Part shown: positions 8,444-18,776 of the stretch, piece after piece | Layout: each line of letters starts with the position of its first letter | Numbering within the stretch: position 1 is the first letter of the stretch | NCBI RefSeq assembly: GCF_000564855.1 | Contig: NZ_AYXG01000109.1 | Span: 1 to 64,000 of the forward strand | Direction of reading: 5' to 3' | DNA length: 64,000 bases | Source: Actinokineospora spheciospongiae | Lineage (GTDB): Bacteria; Actinomycetota; Actinomycetes; Mycobacteriales; Pseudonocardiaceae | Notes under the pieces: generated by a model | Databases searched by the model: none | What the model was told of the DNA's origin: nothing | Seen by the model: the letters and a program-made list of their open reading frames with translations, nothing else | Position numbers and translations under genes: made by a program

Positions 8444-11400
8444 TCAGTCGAACGCCTTGGCGATCAGGGCGCGCTGCTCCAGCTCGTGCACCTTGCTCGA
8501 CCCGGCCGACGGGGCCGACATCGGCCGCCGCGAGACGCGGGTGATGCGGGTGATGCGGTCCGGGAACAGCTCCGGCAGGATCAGGCCGTAGAACGGCCAC
8601 GAACCCTGGTTCGCGGGCTCCTCCTGGACCCAGCGGATGTCCTGGGCGCCCGAGTAGCGCTCGAACACCGCGCCGAACTTCTTCTCCGGCACCGGGTAGA
8701 GCTGCTCCACCCGGACGATCGCGGTGTCGGTGGCGCCGCGCTTCTCCCGCTCGGCCACCAGCTCGTAGTAGAGCTTGCCGGACACGAACAGGATCTTCGT
8801 GATCGCGCCCGGGTCCTCGACCCCCGCGTCGTCGATGATCGACTCGAACCGGGTGCCCTCCAGGAAGTCCTCCACCGGGCTGGTGGCGGCCTTGTTCCGG
8901 AGCATCGACTTCGGGGTGAACACCACCATCGGCCGCTGCACGCCGTCGAGGGCGTGGCGGCGCAGCAGGTGGAAGTAGTTCGCCGGGGTCGACGGCACGG
9001 CCACGGTCATCGAACCCTCGGCGCACAGCTGCAACCAGCGCTCGATGCGGCCCGAGGTGTGGTCGGGGCCCTGGCCCTCGTGCCCGTGCGGCAGCAGCAC
9101 CACCACGTCGGAGAGCTGGCCCCACTTGGCCTCCGACGAGGAGATGTACTCGTCGATGACCGACTGGGCGCCGTTGACGAAGTCGCCGAACTGCGCCTCC
9201 CACAGCACCAGCGCGTCCGGGTTGGCCACCGAGTAGCCGTACTCGAAGCCGAGCGCGGCGTACTCCGACAGCGCCGAGTCGTAGACCATGAACCGGCCCT
9301 GGTCCTCGGACAGGTTCTGCAGCGGCAGGTACTCCTTGCCGGTCTTGCGGTCGATCACCGCGGCGTGCCGCTGGGTGAACGTGCCGCGCCGGGAGTCCTG
9401 GCCCGCCAGCCGCACCATCCGGCCCTCCAGGTTCAGCGACCCGAACGCCAGCAGCTCGCCGAACGCCCAGTCGATGCCGCCCTCGCGGGCCATCTTCACC
9501 CGGCGCTCCAGCACCGGCTTGACCCTGGGGTGCGGGTTGAAGCCCTCCGGCACCGCCACGTGCGCGTCGGCGATGTGCTCCAGGACCCCCCTGGCCACGC
9601 CGGTGGCCAGCTTCGCCGGGACCTGCTGCTCGGACTCCACCGACGGGCTCGGCGAGATCGGGTGCTTCTCCAGCTCCCGCACCTCGTTGAACACGTGCTC
9701 GAGCTGCGAGGAGAAGTCGCGCAGCGCCTTCTCGGCCTCCTCGACGGAGATGTCGCCGCGGCCGATCAGCGCCTCGGTGTAGCCCTTCCGGACCGAGCGC
9801 TTGGTGTCGATGATGTCGTACATGCCGGGCTGGGTCATCGAGGGGTCGTCGCCCTCGTTGTGCCCGCGGCGGCGGTAGCAGACCAGGTCGACGACGACGT
9901 CCTTGTTGAACGTCTGCCGGTAGTCCATGGCCAGCCGGGCCACCCAGTAGCAGGCCTCCGGGTCGTCGCCGTTCACGTGGAACACCGGCGCCTGGATCAT
10001 CTTCGCCACGTCGGTCGCGTACTGCGAGGAGCGCGAGTGCTCCGGCGCGGTGGTGAAGCCGACCTGGTTGTTGATGATCACGTGCACGGTGCCGCCGGTT
10101 CGGTAGCCGCGCAGCAGCGACAGGTTCAGCGTCTCGGCCACCACGCCCTGGCCGGCGAACGCCGCGTCGCCGTGCAGGGCGACGGGCAGGACGGTGAAGC
10201 CCTCGCCACCCTTGTCGAGCAGGTCCTGCTTGGCCCGGACGATGCCCTCGAGCACCGGGTCGACGGTCTCCAGGTGCGACGGGTTCGCCGTCAGCGACAC
10301 CCTGGTCTCGCCGTCGCCGAACATCCGGAAGTACTTGCCCTCGGCGCCCAGGTGGTACTTGACGTCGCCGGAGCCGTGCGCCTGACCGGGGTCGAGGTTG
10401 CCCTCGAACTCCTGGAAGATCTGCGAGATGGGCTTGCCGACGATGTTGGCCAGCACGTTCAGGCGGCCGCGGTGCGGCATCCCGATGACGACCTCGTCGA
10501 GCTCGTACTCGGCGGCCTTGTCCAGCACGGTGTCCAGCAGCGGGATGACCGACTCGCCGCCCTCGAGCGAGAACCGCTTCTGCCCCACGTACTTGGTCTG
10601 CAGGAACGTCTCGAACGCCTCGGCCGCGTTCAGCTTCGACAGCACGTACTTCTGCACGGCCGTCGGGGGCTTCTCGTGCGCGACCTCCACCCGGTCCTGA
10701 ATCCAGCGCCGCTCGGCGGGGTCGAGGATGTAGGTGTACTCCACGCCGACGGTGCGGCAGTAGGAGTCGCGCAGGACGCCGAGGACGTCGCGCAGCTTCA
10801 TCCGCTCCTTGCCCGCGAAGCCGCCGACGGGGAACTCGCGGTCGAGGTCCCAGAGGGTCAGCCCGTGCGAGAGCACGTCGAGGTCGTCGTGCTTGCGCTG
10901 GCGGTAGTTCAGCGGGTCGGTGTCGGCCATCAGGTGGCCGCGGGTGCGGTACGCGTCGATCAGCGCGATGACCCTGGCGGTCTTGTCGACGCCCTCGGTG
11001 GCGAGGTCCTCGGTCCAGCGGATCGGCTCGTAGGGAATCCGCAGCGAGGTGAAGATGTCGTCGTAGAACCCGTCCTCGCCCAGCAGCAGGCGGTGGATCT
11101 CGCGCAGGAACTCGCCGGACTCCGCGCCCTGGATGATCCGGTGGTCGTAGGTGGACGTCAGCGTGATGATCTTGCTGATGCCCATCTCGACCAGCGTCTT
11201 CTCGCTGGCGCCCTGGAACGGCGCGGGGTACTCCATCGCCCCGACGCCCAGGATCGTGCCCTGCCCGACCGACAGCCGCGGCACCGAGTGGTTGGTGCCG
11301 ATGCCGCCGGGGTTGGTCAGCGAGATCGTGGTGCCCGCGAAGTCGTCGGCGGTCAGCGCGCCGTTGCGGGCCTTGCGGATGACGTCCTCGTAGGCCTGCC

Positions 11401-12193
11401 AGAACTGGCTGAAGGTCATCGCCTCGCAGCCCTTGATGGAGGCGACGACCAGGTTGCGGGCGCCGTCCTTGCCCGCGAGGTCGATGGCGAGGCCGAAGTT
11501 CACGTGCTCCGGCGTGACCGCGAAGGCCTTGCCGTCGGCCTCGGCGTAGTGCCGGTTCATGTTCGGGTACGCCGCGAGCGCGCGCAGCATGGCGTAGCCG
11601 ATGAGGTGGGTGAAGGAGACCTTCCCGCCCCGGCTGCGCTTGAGGTGGTTGTTGATCACGATGCGGTTGTCCGCCAGCAGCTTCGCCGGAACCGCGCGCA
11701 CGCTGGTCGCGGTCGGCAGCGACAGCGAGGCGTTCATGTTCTTGGCGATGGCCGCGGCCGGGCCGCGCAGCGGCTTGCGCTCCTCGGCGCCGGGCCCGGC
11801 GGGCTTGGCCGGGGGCTTCGCGGGCGGCGGGGTGGCCGACTTCGCGGGCGCCGCGGGCTTGGTCGCCGGGGTCGTGGTGGGGGTCACCGCCGCCGGGGGC
11901 TTCGCGGCCGGGGGCTCGGCCGGGGCGGCGGCCTTGGGCGCGCTGCCGTTCGTGGCGGCCTTGGTGGGGGCGGGCCGGGTGGCGGTGGCCGTGGCGGACG
12001 CGCTGTTCGCGCTCGCCGTGTCACTCCCCGCCTCGGCCTGCGCGGCACCGGCGCGCGGGGTGGGCTTGTAGTCCGCGAAGAAATCGTGCCACGCGGAGTC
12101 TACCGACTGGGGGTCGGCGAGGAACTGTTCGTACATCTCCTCGACGAGCCACTCGTTGGCACCGAACTGTGACGCGGGACTGCTGCTGGACAC
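8444..12193 (-). CDS. kgd: Multifunctional 2-oxoglutarate decarboxylase/dehydrogenase (Kgd: E2-like domain plus E1)
   Basis: A 1249-aa TCA-cycle enzyme. The N-terminus has the E1 assembly helix ([24 protein letters not shown], about 13-37, seen as two shorter pieces), an Ala/Pro/Lys-rich linker (about 45-105), a succinyltransferase-like E2 domain (about 115-375, with [10 protein letters not shown] near 349) and a thiamine-diphosphate E1 domain to the end ([16 protein letters not shown]-like [11 protein letters not shown], and the C-terminal [16 protein letters not shown]). This fused build is the actinobacterial form, which needs separate lipoyl-E2 and E3 subunits to act as the dehydrogenase and can release succinic semialdehyde. 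The start is a GTG at 12193 with GAGGCGAGAG about 8 nt upstream. It is followed by DUF6104. Confidence 0.95.
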   Translation of the reverse strand: MSSSSPASQFGANEWLVEEMYEQFLADPQSVDSAWHDFFADYKPTPRAGAAQAEAGSDTASANSASATATATRPAPTKAATNGSAPKAAAPAEPPAAKPPAAVTPTTTPATKPAAPAKSATPPPAKPPAKPAGPGAEERKPLRGPAAAIAKNMNASLSLPTATSVRAVPAKLLADNRIVINNHLKRSRGGKVSFTHLIGYAMLRALAAYPNMNRHYAEADGKAFAVTPEHVNFGLAIDLAGKDGARNLVVASIKGCEAMTFSQFWQAYEDVIRKARNGALTADDFAGTTISLTNPGGIGTNHSVPRLSVGQGTILGVGAMEYPAPFQGASEKTLVEMGISKIITLTSTYDHRIIQGAESGEFLREIHRLLLGEDGFYDDIFTSLRIPYEPIRWTEDLATEGVDKTARVIALIDAYRTRGHLMADTDPLNYRQRKHDDLDVLSHGLTLWDLDREFPVGGFAGKERMKLRDVLGVLRDSYCRTVGVEYTYILDPAERRWIQDRVEVAHEKPPTAVQKYVLSKLNAAEAFETFLQTKYVGQKRFSLEGGESVIPLLDTVLDKAAEYELDEVVIGMPHRGRLNVLANIVGKPISQIFQEFEGNLDPGQAHGSGDVKYHLGAEGKYFRMFGDGETRVSLTANPSHLETVDPVLEGIVRAKQDLLDKGGEGFTVLPVALHGDAAFAGQGVVAETLNLSLLRGYRTGGTVHVIINNQVGFTTAPEHSRSSQYATDVAKMIQAPVFHVNGDDPEACYWVARLAMDYRQTFNKDVVVDLVCYRRRGHNEGDDPSMTQPGMYDIIDTKRSVRKGYTEALIGRGDISVEEAEKALRDFSSQLEHVFNEVRELEKHPISPSPSVESEQQVPAKLATGVARGVLEHIADAHVAVPEGFNPHPRVKPVLERRVKMAREGGIDWAFGELLAFGSLNLEGRMVRLAGQDSRRGTFTQRHAAVIDRKTGKEYLPLQNLSEDQGRFMVYDSALSEYAALGFEYGYSVANPDALVLWEAQFGDFVNGAQSVIDEYISSSEAKWGQLSDVVVLLPHGHEGQGPDHTSGRIERWLQLCAEGSMTVAVPSTPANYFHLLRRHALDGVQRPMVVFTPKSMLRNKAATSPVEDFLEGTRFESIIDDAGVEDPGAITKILFVSGKLYYELVAEREKRGATDTAIVRVEQLYPVPEKKFGAVFERYSGAQDIRWVQEEPANQGSWPFYGLILPELFPDRITRITRVSRRPMSAPSAGSSKVHELEQRALIAKAFD

Positions 12194-12572
12194 GGCTGGC
12201 TCTCGCCTCTATCCATTCTCGATCTGGTAATGAGCACAACTCTTCGCCAGGCTAGTCCTCCCCGTTGACGAGATGGCAGCCAACCGGGGGGCCGTGAGGC
12301 ACCTCATGCACTGGATCGTTCGAGAGACCGATCCCGTGCGCCATCCGGCCGACGAGCGGCCGATCGTGAGCGCCGGACGGTTGTTCCCGGACAGACGCGG
12401 TGTTGCGACGCGGCTGACCGGCCGCCACCCGGGGTGGAACCGCTTCCCGGAGGGGCCGCACCGAACCGGTCGTCGTGGGCTGTTCGGTCCAATGTCAATA
12501 CCCTGTTCAGGCGTGTCGAGCCCGGTTGGGCGCCCGGATTAAGTTTCCGTTTCGTCCGTTTCATTCCCCCGC
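12194..12572. other. Non-coding gap upstream of kgd
   Basis: A 379-bp stretch between kgd (start at 12193, minus) and the 3' end of the ABC exporter gene. It must hold the kgd promoter. I see no convincing gene: the frames here are short, lack ribosome sites and have no recognisable product. No strong hairpin was noticed. The segment near 12490-12580 is less G+C-rich than the genes around it, as is usual for a spacer. Confidence 0.5.
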
Positions 12573-15500
12573 TCACCCCCGTTCGTCGACGAGCGGCACC
12601 ATCTGTTCGGCGTCCGGTCGGCGCTGCCCGGACAGGCCGTGCGCGGGTTCGGCCGTCCCCAGCTCCCACAGCCGCGCGTAGTACCCGCCCCGCGCCAGCA
12701 ACTCCGCGTGCCCGCCCTGCTCCACGACCCGCCCGCCGTCGAGCACGACGATGGTGTCTGCCCTGGCCGCAGTCGCCAGCCGGTGCGCCACCACGAACGT
12801 CGTCCGCCGCCGCGCCAGCCGCTCGCTGGCCGCCAGCACCTGCCCCTCGGTGGCCGGGTCGAGCGCGGCGGTGGCCTCGTCGAGCAGCAGGATGTCCGGT
12901 CGCACCAGCTCCGCCCTGGCCAGCGCCACCAGCTGCCGCTGCCCGGCGGACAGGCCCTGCCCGCGCTCGCCCACCGGTTGGCGGAACCCGGCGGGCAGCG
13001 TGGCGACCATGTCCAGGGCCCCGACCGCGCGCACCGCCGACTCCACCCGCGCGGGCGGCGCCCCGGGGTCGCCGTAGCCGACGTTGCGCGCGACGTCGCC
13101 GGTGAACAGGTGCGCCTCCTGCGGCACCACACCCAGCCGCTGGTGGTAGCCGGACAGGTCGTACTCGCGCAGGTCGACCCCGTCGACCAGCACGCTGCCC
13201 CCGGTCGGGTCGTAGAACCGGGCGATCAGCTTCACCACGGTCGACTTCCCCGCGCCGGTCGCACCCACCAGCGCCACCGTCTCACCGGGCCGGACCACCA
13301 GATCGATGTCGGAGACCGCGGGCGTGTCGGTGCCCGGGTAGCGGAAGCTCACCCCGCGCAGCTCGACCGCGCCGTCCAGCCGCTCCGGCACCGGCACCGG
13401 GTCGGCGGGCGGGGCCACCGACGTCGGCGTGCGCAGCAGCTCGGAGATCCGCCGCAACCCGACCCTGGCCTGCTGGTAGCCGTCGAACACCCCGGAGAGC
13501 TGCTGCACCGGCGCGAAGAACAGCCCCAGGTACAGCAGGAACGCCAGCAGCACCCCCGGGGTCAGCGACCCGTCGGCCACCGCGTGCGCGCCCACCACCA
13601 GCACCGCCGCCTGTGCCAGCCCGGACAGCATGGTGACGAACGGGAAGTAGGTGGCGATGTAGCGCTGCGCCCGCAGCCTGCTCCGCCGGTAGGCGTCGCT
13701 GCGCTCGGCGAACACCTCCGCGGACCGGCCCTCGCGGGTGAACGCCTGCGCCACCCGCAGCCCGGACACGTTCTCCTGCATGTCGGCGTTGACCGCGCTG
13801 ACCCGCTCGCGGGCCTCCGCGTACGCCCGCGACGACAGCCGCTGGAACACCACCGTCGCCGCGATCACCACCGGCAGCACCGCCAGCGCCACCCAGGCCA
13901 GTTCCAGGTCGGTCACCAGCAGCGCCCCCGTCACCGCCACCACCGTCAGCAGGCCCGCCGCGGCCGAGGTGAGCCCGGTCTGCAGGAACGTCGACAGCGC
14001 GTCCACGTCGGTGGTCATCCGGGTCATGATCCGCCCGGCCATCTCGCGCTCGTAGTAGTCCAGCCCCAGCCGTTGCAGGTGGGCGAAGCTGCGCACCCGC
14101 AGCAGGTACAGCAGCCGCTCGCCGACCCGGGCGGTGAGCACGGTGGTCGCGGCCGTGTTCAGCCACATCACCACCACCAGCACCGCCGCCACCGCGGTCG
14201 CCACCCACAGCGCGCCCGCCGTCCCGGTGAGCACCCCGGAGTCGACCCCGGTGCGGATCAGCGCGGGCAGGGCGATCGTCGTCACCGAGTCCAGGACGAC
14301 CAGGCCCAGCACCACCAGCAACGCCGCCCGCGCGGGCCGCAGCAACCGCCGCAGCCGGAACCCCGGGTCCGGCGCGGTCGGGTCCTCGCCCCCCAGGTCC
14401 GGCTGCTCCGTGGCCGGTGGCAGCGCCTCGACCTGGGCCAGCAGCTCCTCCGTCGGCGGCATTCCGCCCAGCGCGGCCCCGCCGGGGCCCATGCCGCCCA
14501 TCCGCCCGCCGACGTCGGCGGCCGCGCGGGCGCTGCCCGCGCCCACCGCGTCGGCCACCGGTTCCGGCCACAGCGACGGGGTGGTCCCGTCCGGCCCGGC
14601 CACCAGCTCGCGCCGGTCGCGCCGGGTCGGGTCCTCGATCGCGTCGTCCGGCCCGGCCAGCAGCGCCCGGTACAGCTCGCAGCGGGCGGTCAGCTCCGCG
14701 TGCGTGCCCACGTCGACCACCCGGCCCGCGTCCAGCACCGCGATCCGGTCGGCCAGCGACAGCGTGGAACGCCGGTGCGCGATCAGCAGCGTCGTGCGCT
14801 GCTCGGTGACCTCCCGCAGCGTGTCGTGGATGGCGGACTCGGTGGCCGTGTCCACCGCCGAGGTGGCGTCGTCGAGCACCAGCACCCTGGGGTCCGACAG
14901 CAGCGCCCGCGCCAGCGCGACCCGCTGCCGCTGCCCGCCGGAGAGGGTCAGCCCGCGCTCGCCGACGACCGTGTCGTAGCCCTCGGGCAGGGCGGTGACG
15001 AAGTCGTGCGCCTGCGCCGCCCGCGCCGCGGCCTCGACCTCGGCGCCGGTCGCGTCCGGCCTGCCGTAGGCGATGTTGGCCCGGATGCTGTCGGAGAACA
15101 GGAACGCCTCCTCGAACACCACCCCGACCGCGTGCCGCAGCGACGACAGCCGCAGGTCGCGCACGTCCACCCCGCCGACCCGGATGGCACCCGCCTGCAC
15201 GTCGTAGAACCGGGGCAGCAGCAGCGACACCGTCGACTTGCCCGACCCGGCCGTGCCCACCAGCGCCAGCGTCTCCCCCGGGGACACCCGCAGCGACACC
15301 CCGTCGAGCACCGGTTCGCTGCGGGTGTAGCCGAAGGAGATCCCGTCCAGCTCCACTCCGACCGGCCCGTCCGGCACGTCGACCGCGTCCGGCTTGTCCA
15401 CCACGTCCGGCTGCGAGTCGATCAGCTCGTACACCCGCTCCACCCCGGCCCTGGCCAACTGCGCGTTGACCAGCAGCCCGGCCAGCAACCGGGTCGGGCC

Positions 15501-16370
15501 GACCAGGTTCGCCACGTAGCTGGCGAACGCCAGGAACGTGCCCAGCGTGACCTGCCCGTTCAACGCCAGGTACCCGCCGAGGGCCAGCACCGCCACCTGC
15601 CCGGCCGACGGCATCGCCACCAGGGTCGCCGCGGGCCGCGAGGTCAGCCGCGCCGACCGCATCCGCTCGCCGAACAGCACCCTGGCCGCCTTCTCCAGCC
15701 GGGCGACCTCCCGCGCCTCCTGCCCGAAGCCCTTGACCACCCGGACCCCGGTGACGCTCTCCTCCACGTGCTGGGCCAGGTCGGCCGCCCGCTGCTGCGC
15801 CGACCACGTGGCCGGGAACAGCGTCTTGCGGCTGCGCGCCGCGACGTGGGCCACCACCGGCGTCACCACCAGCGCCACCACCGTGAGCAGCGGCGACAGG
15901 TAGAGCATCGCCCCCAGCGCCGCCAGCGCGAACACCACCGTGCCCACCGACAGCGGCACCATCATCAACAGCCCCTGCACCAGTTGCAGGTCGGTGATCG
16001 ACCGGGACACCACCTGCCCGGTCCGCAGCGCGTCCTGCTTGCCGCCGTCGAGCCGCTGCACCGCGCCGAACACCGCCTGGCGCAGGTCGTGCTGCACGTC
16101 CAGGGCCAGCCTGCCGCCCAGGTACCGGCGCAGGAACGCGCTGCCGAAGGACAGCACCTCCATCCCCACCATCGCCGCCACCAGCCAGGCCAGCCGCGCC
16201 GTCTCACCCGCCACCGCGTCGTCGACGACGAACTTCACCAGCAGCGGACCGGCGGCCTGGAAGCCGACGCCGACGACGGACGCGACCATCGACAGCAGCA
16301 CCAGCCTGCGGTGCCGCCAACAGGCGGTCCAGAGCTTGCGAATCCAACCGGGGGCGTTGTTCTCGGGCAC
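12573..16370 (-). CDS. Fused ABC exporter (TMD-NBD-TMD-NBD) with one degenerate ATP site
   Basis: A 1265-aa inner-membrane exporter with two complete ABC half-transporters in one chain, substrate unknown. NBD1: Walker A GTAGSGKST (about 375), signature LSGGQ (about 477), Walker B VLVLDD (about 497, Asp where the catalytic Glu normally is) and Glu in place of the Q-loop Gln (VVFEEAFLFS). NBD2: Walker A GATGAGKST (about 1040), Q-loop VVPQEAHLF, signature LSAGQ (about 1140), Walker B ILLLDE. The degenerate site therefore pairs NBD1 Walker motifs with the altered NBD2 signature, the asymmetry of heterodimeric exporters such as TM287/288. A Gly/Met-rich linker (about 600-650) joins the halves. The start is ATG at 16370; transcription from the 114-bp gap upstream is likely. 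Confidence 0.93.
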   Translation of the reverse strand: MPENNAPGWIRKLWTACWRHRRLVLLSMVASVVGVGFQAAGPLLVKFVVDDAVAGETARLAWLVAAMVGMEVLSFGSAFLRRYLGGRLALDVQHDLRQAVFGAVQRLDGGKQDALRTGQVVSRSITDLQLVQGLLMMVPLSVGTVVFALAALGAMLYLSPLLTVVALVVTPVVAHVAARSRKTLFPATWSAQQRAADLAQHVEESVTGVRVVKGFGQEAREVARLEKAARVLFGERMRSARLTSRPAATLVAMPSAGQVAVLALGGYLALNGQVTLGTFLAFASYVANLVGPTRLLAGLLVNAQLARAGVERVYELIDSQPDVVDKPDAVDVPDGPVGVELDGISFGYTRSEPVLDGVSLRVSPGETLALVGTAGSGKSTVSLLLPRFYDVQAGAIRVGGVDVRDLRLSSLRHAVGVVFEEAFLFSDSIRANIAYGRPDATGAEVEAAARAAQAHDFVTALPEGYDTVVGERGLTLSGGQRQRVALARALLSDPRVLVLDDATSAVDTATESAIHDTLREVTEQRTTLLIAHRRSTLSLADRIAVLDAGRVVDVGTHAELTARCELYRALLAGPDDAIEDPTRRDRRELVAGPDGTTPSLWPEPVADAVGAGSARAAADVGGRMGGMGPGGAALGGMPPTEELLAQVEALPPATEQPDLGGEDPTAPDPGFRLRRLLRPARAALLVVLGLVVLDSVTTIALPALIRTGVDSGVLTGTAGALWVATAVAAVLVVVMWLNTAATTVLTARVGERLLYLLRVRSFAHLQRLGLDYYEREMAGRIMTRMTTDVDALSTFLQTGLTSAAAGLLTVVAVTGALLVTDLELAWVALAVLPVVIAATVVFQRLSSRAYAEARERVSAVNADMQENVSGLRVAQAFTREGRSAEVFAERSDAYRRSRLRAQRYIATYFPFVTMLSGLAQAAVLVVGAHAVADGSLTPGVLLAFLLYLGLFFAPVQQLSGVFDGYQQARVGLRRISELLRTPTSVAPPADPVPVPERLDGAVELRGVSFRYPGTDTPAVSDIDLVVRPGETVALVGATGAGKSTVVKLIARFYDPTGGSVLVDGVDLREYDLSGYHQRLGVVPQEAHLFTGDVARNVGYGDPGAPPARVESAVRAVGALDMVATLPAGFRQPVGERGQGLSAGQRQLVALARAELVRPDILLLDEATAALDPATEGQVLAASERLARRRTTFVVAHRLATAARADTIVVLDGGRVVEQGGHAELLARGGYYARLWELGTAEPAHGLSGQRRPDAEQMVPLVDERG

Positions 16371-16421
16371 GCCAACAACAGTAGGCGCGGACAGCCCCCC
16401 GTGGTGGGGAGCTGCCCGCGC

Positions 16422-16467
16422 CTGTGGACAACTGGTGGAACGGTGCCGAACCGCCCTGTGGACAACT
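16422..16467 (+). repeat. Two CTGTGGACAACT boxes in the ABC gene gap
   Basis: Identical 12-mers at 16422-16433 and 16456-16467, 34 bp apart, in the short gap between the exporter and the ABC-2 permease genes. The reverse complement contains TTGTCCACA, the form of the DnaA box in high-G+C actinomycetes. The same 12-mer occurs at 4211 and 6263. Function not shown. Confidence 0.5.
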
Positions 16468-16484
16468 CGGGCACCGGCGGTGGA

Positions 16485-17396
16485 TCAGGTGATGTCGCGG
16501 CTCTTGTTCCGCAGCATCCCGGTCCCGAAGAAGATCGCGGTCCACCCCAGGAAGACCAGGCCGCTGACCCACAGCGAGTACGCGCCCGGCGCCCCCGCGG
16601 CCAGCCGCATCACCTCGTCGAAGTTCTCCTTGACGTCCGCGGAGGCGGGCACCCCGCCCTGGTCCAGCACCAGCGTCTGGATCTGGTCGAACAGCAGCGC
16701 CGCCGCCGTCGAACTCGTCAGGCCGTTGGCCGAGCCGTTGGGCATCAGGCCCGCGAGGGCCTCCAACCCCGCCGCGCCCGAGTTGGCCAGGAACACCTCC
16801 AGCACCGGCCCGATGATCAGCGCGTAGACCAGCAGCGACACCAGCGCGCCGACCGGGCTGCCCACCAGGGCGCCGAACCCGAGGCCGACCAGCGTCCACA
16901 GCACGCACATCAGCACGCCCGCGACCAGCGTCAGCATCCAGTCCGCGGCGTTGGGCAGGTAGTTGGAGTCCGAGCCGAACAGCGTCCCCAGGCTCACCCC
17001 GACGCTGATCACCACACCGAAGACCACACCCCACACCAGGTAGGTGACCGCCTTCGCGCCCAGCACCGACACCCGCGACGGCGCGGTCAGGAACGTGGTG
17101 GTGATCGTGCGGCGGCTCAGCTCGCTCGCCATCCCCAGCGCGCCGAACACCATCGGGAAGATCGAGGAGATGTTCATGCCCCGGGCCAGCGCGATCACCG
17201 ACCAGGACACCTCCTCGAAGCTGATGTCGGCCTGCTGGAACAGCGTCGACCGGTTGACCTCGTCGGCGATCCCGGAGGTCAGCGCGGACGCCGCCCACGC
17301 CCACAGCAGCGACAGCACCAGCGCCGGGATCAGCAGCGCCCACCACAGCTTGGTGGTGAAGATCTTGCGGAACTCCGCGTTGATCAGCTTGACCAT
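16485..17396 (-). CDS. ABC-2 type transporter permease
   Basis: A 303-aa integral membrane protein beginning MVKLINAEFRKIFTTKLWW, the usual cytoplasmic N-terminus of ABC-2 permeases, followed by about six hydrophobic segments (first at about 22-40, last at about 280-298). Its ATG overlaps the stop of the upstream ATPase gene (TGATG at 17394-17398), so the two are translationally coupled and surely form one transporter. The substrate is unknown; such NatAB-like pairs export small molecules or peptides or provide self-resistance. Confidence 0.9.
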   Translation of the reverse strand: MVKLINAEFRKIFTTKLWWALLIPALVLSLLWAWAASALTSGIADEVNRSTLFQQADISFEEVSWSVIALARGMNISSIFPMVFGALGMASELSRRTITTTFLTAPSRVSVLGAKAVTYLVWGVVFGVVISVGVSLGTLFGSDSNYLPNAADWMLTLVAGVLMCVLWTLVGLGFGALVGSPVGALVSLLVYALIIGPVLEVFLANSGAAGLEALAGLMPNGSANGLTSSTAAALLFDQIQTLVLDQGGVPASADVKENFDEVMRLAAGAPGAYSLWVSGLVFLGWTAIFFGTGMLRNKSRDIT

Positions 17397-18685
17397 CAGT
17401 TGCCGCCCCCCTGGCCGTTCGGGTCCTGCTTCGGGTCGGCCGTCGCGCCCGACGGACCGGCGGTCGGGTCCGACACCGTCTGGGTCACGTCGGCGTCACC
17501 GCCGAAGTCGGACGCGGGCGGTGCCGGTGCCGGTTCCCCGGGGGCGCCCGGCGCGGTCGGCGCGGGTGGCACCACGACCGGCTGGACCTGCTGCGGCGGC
17601 TGGTACGGCGACGGGGCCTGGTAGGGCGAGGGCGCCTGCGGCTGCTGGTACGGCGCCTGCTGGTACGGCTGCTGGAACTGGGGCTGCTGCTGGTACTGCG
17701 GCGGCTGCTGCTGGTAGACGGGCTGGGCGAACCCGCCCGGCTGCTGGTAGGACCCGCCCGGCGGGGCGAAGCCGGGAGCCGAGTACTGGCCATTGGTCAA
17801 CCGGAAGAACAACTGCTCCAGGTCGACCCGCTCCTCCTGCACGCCGTAGAGCGCCACCCCGGCCTTCGCCGCCGCGTCGCCCACCTGCTGCACGCTCGCG
17901 CCCACCACCGCGATCCGGCCGTCGGGCAGCGGCGACAGGTTCGTCATCCCCGCCGCCTGCAACGCGTTCGCCAGCGCACCCGGGTCCGCCGGGGTCACCA
18001 GCACCCGGGCCTGCTGGGAGGCGCGCAGGTCGTCGAGGCGCCCGTAGAACATGGTCTGGCCGCGGCTGACGATCACCACCTGGTCGATCGTCTGCTCCAC
18101 CTCCGCCAGCAGGTGGCTGGAGATCAGCACGGTGCGCCCGGCCGCCGCGTACGCCTTGAGGAACTGCCGCAACCAGGCGATGCCCTCCGGGTCCAACCCG
18201 TTCGCGGGCTCGTCGAGCACCAGCACCTGCGGGTCGCCCAGCAGCGCGGTCGCCAGCGCCAGGCGCTGCTTCATGCCGAGGGAGAACGCCCCGGCCGCGC
18301 GGTTCGCGGCGGCGCCCAGGCCCACGAGCTGCAGCACCTCCGTGGCGCGGGAATCCGCGATGCCCATGGCGGCGGTGTAGACCCGGAGGTGGTTGAGGGC
18401 GGTGCGCCCCGGGTGGAAGCCCTGGGCCTCCAGCACCGCGCCCACGATCCGACCCGGGTTGCCCAGCCGCGCGAACGGCTCGCCGTTGATCGTCGCGGTC
18501 CCCGAGGTCGGTGTCACCAACCCGAGGATCATCCGCAGGGTGGTGGTCTTGCCCGCGCCGTTGGGACCGAGGAACCCGGTCACCGACCCGGGTTCCACCT
18601 GGAAACTGAGGTTCTGCACCGCTGGTATCGGCCCGAAGTTCTTGCTCAGGTTCTGCACCACGATGCGGCCACTGCCGTCCTGCAC
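17396..18685 (-). CDS. ABC transporter ATP-binding protein with a Gln/Pro-rich C-terminal tail
   Basis: A 429-aa ATPase partner of the ABC-2 permease. Walker A GPNGAGKTTT (about 40), signature FSLGMKQRLALA (about 133) and Walker B VLVLDEPANGLDPEG (about 155) are intact. After the ATPase domain (to about 300) comes a low-complexity tail of repeated Tyr-Gln-Gln and Gln-Pro-Pro units (about 310-375) and an acidic, Pro/Gly-rich end, not usual for NatA-like subunits. I chose GTG at 18685 because GGAGG lies 5 nt upstream; a longer start (ATG 18733) lacks a ribosome site. Ends in TGATG overlap with the permease. Confidence 0.9.
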   Translation of the reverse strand: MQDGSGRIVVQNLSKNFGPIPAVQNLSFQVEPGSVTGFLGPNGAGKTTTLRMILGLVTPTSGTATINGEPFARLGNPGRIVGAVLEAQGFHPGRTALNHLRVYTAAMGIADSRATEVLQLVGLGAAANRAAGAFSLGMKQRLALATALLGDPQVLVLDEPANGLDPEGIAWLRQFLKAYAAAGRTVLISSHLLAEVEQTIDQVVIVSRGQTMFYGRLDDLRASQQARVLVTPADPGALANALQAAGMTNLSPLPDGRIAVVGASVQQVGDAAAKAGVALYGVQEERVDLEQLFFRLTNGQYSAPGFAPPGGSYQQPGGFAQPVYQQQPPQYQQQPQFQQPYQQAPYQQPQAPSPYQAPSPYQPPQQVQPVVVPPAPTAPGAPGEPAPAPPASDFGGDADVTQTVSDPTAGPSGATADPKQDPNGQGGGN

Positions 18686-18776
18686 GGACCCCTCCAGCTC
18701 GCCTGGCATGTCGTGGCGGCCATCTTGCCCCATGCGGGTGCCCGCCCGCCGGGCACATGGGGAAACCCGTGCCGGA

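Noticed and set aside
12639-17624. A 1661-codon plus-strand open frame opposite the ABC transporter genes.
   Set aside because: Gln/His/Arg/Pro-rich nonsense translation typical of an antisense frame; the minus-strand genes have intact ABC motifs.
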